Below are positions 61,413 through 64,000 of a stretch of DNA of 64,000 nucleotides, piece by piece. The translations under genes were made by a program, and so were the position numbers. The stretch lies in NCBI GenBank assembly GCA_016785225.1, contig JAFBJZ010000827.1, positions 2,799,001 to 2,863,000 of the forward strand. The letters are read 5' to 3'. The number at the start of each line of letters is the position of its first letter. Positions within the stretch are counted from its first letter, which is position 1. The notes beneath the pieces are model-generated. The model was not told the DNA's origin. It searched no databases and saw only the letters and a list, made by a program, of their open reading frames with translations. This DNA is from Psettodes erumei. Its lineage: Eukaryota; Chordata; Actinopteri; Pleuronectiformes; Psettodidae.

Positions 61413-62199
61413 GTGCAGCAAGGGTTTGAAGGGAGGGGGGAGCAGCCCCCCACCAAATTAAAACCCAATCAATGTGAATCTCTTTTGGCCCGGTCAAAGC
61501 CCCTTTTGCAGCTAAAGCCTTTTCCCCAGGCCCCCTCCTCATCACCCCTCCCGGTCAGCCTCGATTTCACCCCCCACCCCAACCCTCTGCGCATATACCC
61601 AATTCAATGCCCTCCGCAACTCCCTCCCCCTCGACCCACACTCACCCAGCACTGTCACAGAGCACTGACTCTAGGCACTGGCCTCTATTTCACTACTCCG
61701 CACCAGGCAAAGCAACCACAGCAGACTCAGCTCAGAATTACAACACAGTGGGGAATAATCCCTGAACAAAGACATGCAACAAACAACCTCATTATAATAA
61801 TTTAAAGGTTTTTTTAGGACTTGTAAACAGCGTTGGGATGCATTAGGAGGCTTGTGCAGGCAGGCAGGAAAACCTGTCTTTTTGCAGTGTAGTCAGGCAG
61901 CATTAGGACATTGATAAATATCATGCTTCCAGTTTTAAGGGGGTTTTACATCAGTATTATATGATCAAACTCATTGCCATTTTTGCCTTTAGGGGAACAC
62001 ATACATAAAAACAAGGCTTGATTACCTACACTGTCAATCTGTTGTGGATGCAAACAGCCTGAAATAAAGCTAAGAGGAAACTCAAAGCTCATTGTCTCGT
62101 TTCAGATCCAATGAGGTGGAGTACAGAGTCACAACACAACACTGTCCTAATATTTACAGGCTGCACTGTACAATTATGTGCTCACAGGCATGCTTTCAT

Positions 62200-62215
62200 A
62201 CACACACACACACAC
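62200..62215. repeat. (AC)n microsatellite
   Basis: Eight AC units. Confidence 0.9.
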
Positions 62216-62359
62216 GATCATGCCACCTGCTGAAGTAGAGATGGAGTAAGTCCTTTCTGGCTGAAGCCCTAACAGTGGGGAACAATTAAACCAAAGACAT
62301 GCCTTTGATCACTTGGTCATGTGAACATGCAGGTGACCATATGGCCGATAAAATGTAAA

Positions 62360-62640
62360 TGACAATCACAGCTTAAAACTCTCTGCGGCAACAAAAAGGA
62401 AAACAAGATAAAGTCGAGGTGCCTTTTAATGACATCCCATTTGGTCCTGGGTTTTCCATGCCTAAAGTGTTGCTGAGATTAATGTTGGTGTCGTGCAAAT
62501 ATGCTTTTCCTCATAATCTCATCCAGTTTGGCAAAACCGCTCCTCGTGTAGAATTATGGAAACCATCCCGAGCAGTGTGGGTAAACACACAAAGGGCACT
62601 CACGCTCATGCAAAGACAAAAAGCACACAAAACATCATTA
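62360..62640. promoter_or_regulatory. Candidate conserved noncoding element or enhancer
   Basis: A repeat-free block with gagattaatgttgg, an octamer-like tgcaaatatgc (62494-62504) and tcataatctcatcc. An 89-codon open frame crosses it without domain or splice support. Inferred from motif content. Confidence 0.22.
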
Positions 62641-63986
62641 GACTTTTATGGCGGGACAGGCAGACAAGAAAGAAAGGAGACTGAGTAACAGTCAGCCACC
62701 ACAAACAATCACTAGCAGATGCCGGAGCTGTTGTTACCGAACGGCACAGGGGTGAGAGAATGGAAGGTGAGGTCACATACATATTTGTGGCAGGATGCGG
62801 CCGAATAGACCTACTGTGTGATGTGATGGGATGGAGACCTGTGCTTGCTGGCACATGCAAACAAGCACACAACTCCCCCCACCCCCACCCACCCCCTTTA
62901 CATGCACAGGCACACCACAGAGCTCGGAGAGTGATGTGAGGCCCAGAGGCAGTTTCCACCTAGTAGCAGCAGGGGGAGCAGCTCCACTATTGTTCTGACT
63001 GGATCCAGGCCTAGGGCACTGGGCTGAGAGAGTGTGAGTTCAAAAACTACTTGTGCTGGTGAAGGGTGTGTTTGTGTGTACTTGTGAGTATGTTGCATGC
63101 ATGTTTCAGGGGAGGAAGGAGTGGTGGTCATGGGAATATAACAGTATTACGCTACAGTGTGACTGATTGATAGCATTTCCTTGACTGTCCTTATCTGTGT
63201 CACTTTTTATAGACCTGAAATTTAGGTAAAAGGGGGTCTGAAATCTAGCAGGATGTTTTTTCTTCAGTTGCAGGTAAAAGATGTGCTTGTTAAACCAAAC
63301 AGACTTACAGAAAGTTGTTGAGAAAGGGACTGTAAATCGAAACATAAATGAAAGCATGCCTTAAAGGATGATGGTGTCTTCTTATGCTCGCAATAAATTT
63401 CCTGAAAAAGACTAAAACCAACAATGATGTTATCTTGAAATCTAGCATTGTCTGTTTAGCTGCAGCTTTTGTGCTCCAGAACGCCACGCTCGTCCAATAC
63501 GGTGGAAAAACATTTTACTTCTCCATTACAATGGCCACTGTAGTTTATTTTGAATTACTCTGAGGTGCAGAGATGCCATTCTGTGAATGAACCACACTGG
63601 CTTTTCATCCATTGTAGTGAATAAATATGTCACCCAGCGCAACTGCATGTCTCTTTTATATGTAGATAATAGTGTCACGCCAATTCTTGTCAGTGCATGT
63701 GAGTGTGTGCGTCACCCGAATTGTCTTCATGTGTGTTTATAATAGTGGAGTTCTTTGTCATGAAAGAATAAACTCATGTGTATATCAGGCTTTGCTAACA
63801 GTGACGATAGGATAATAACTTCACTGTTGGCTCAGTCTTTTGAGATCGTCTTTGTTTGTCATGAAATAATGCCAGCCTCACCCTTTAAATAAAAACACAA
63901 AAATATATTTTTTGGATTTTCAGATATACATGCCTGTGATTTCTGCTACAACCTGCCTACAGTTTGCAGATGACAGTATTTCTGGT

Positions 63987-64000
63987 AAAAAAAAAAAAAA
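63987..64000. repeat. Poly-A run at the window edge
   Basis: At least 14 A, cut by the end of the window. Confidence 0.9.

Larger units (their letters stand above)
54511..64000. other. Noncoding spacer with microsatellites and two enhancer-like blocks
   Basis: No gene is supported. Simple repeats are listed separately, as are the enhancer-like blocks at 59340-59640 and 62360-62640. Others without a separate entry are 56340-56560 and 60700-60960 (with ccaattaggttaattt and cctaattaagac). The frame at 60403-60696 begins with a hydrophobic stretch but lacks support. The frame at 55784-56332 has no domain. Confidence 0.55.

Noticed and set aside
63951..64000. LQFADD-like peptide before a poly-A run, recalling the reverse-transcriptase FADD motif of LINEs
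   Set aside because: Only about six residues match. In LINEs this motif is far from the 3' tail, and no other reverse-transcriptase block is visible before the window ends.

Overview
The window looks like vertebrate, most likely teleost fish, nuclear DNA. The evidence is the many long TG/CA dinucleotide runs, GATA, AAAG and TC/AC tracts, A/T-rich spacers with no prokaryote-like gene packing, and one decayed Tc1-like DNA transposon of the type common in fish. There is no operon, rRNA, tRNA, CRISPR array, phage or plasmid gene. No complete protein-coding gene can be supported.

Reading frames of 60 to 207 codons occur on both strands, but almost all overlap simple repeats or each other and behave as chance frames. 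I therefore searched for short stretches that combine a 3' splice site, a single open frame and a 5' splice site. The best are two on the minus strand, at 10453-10537 and 7084-7160. Each has a good acceptor and donor, each contributes one open frame, and the phases join without a shift, so they may be neighbouring exons of a minus-strand gene whose family I do not recognise. Weaker isolated candidates lie at 4387-4527, 40024-40183 and 42204-42321 on the minus strand, and at 9498-9583, 17098-17156, 23069-23123 and 54337-54510 on the plus strand. Pseudo-exons of this kind are common in 64 kb of vertebrate DNA, so confidence stays low.

The only gene-derived sequence identified with confidence is the Tc1-like element at about 29.09-29.90 kb. 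It is a frameshifted fossil that has lost two of its three catalytic acidic residues and has no recognisable 5' inverted repeat.

The rest is spacer with microsatellites, alternating with repeat-free blocks rich in TAATTA-type homeodomain cores, E-box, TCF and GATA words. The clearest are near 6.2, 19.3, 27.3, 31.1, 43.9, 44.8, 46.6, 47.6, 49.9, 59.5 and 62.5 kb. They look like candidate developmental enhancers or conserved noncoding elements, so the window may be a large intron or a gene desert beside a developmental regulator. Conservation cannot be seen from one sequence, so this is inference.

Smaller points of interest are a GTGAAA array resembling IRF/PRDM1 sites (40.63 kb), a short minisatellite carrying X-box-like GCCATGG words (51.9-52.0 kb), two E2F-like words flanking a CA repeat (21.37-21.44 kb), poly-G tracts (44.3 kb) and a G-rich to C-rich strand switch (61.3-61.6 kb). 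I found no evidence of a novel multi-gene system.
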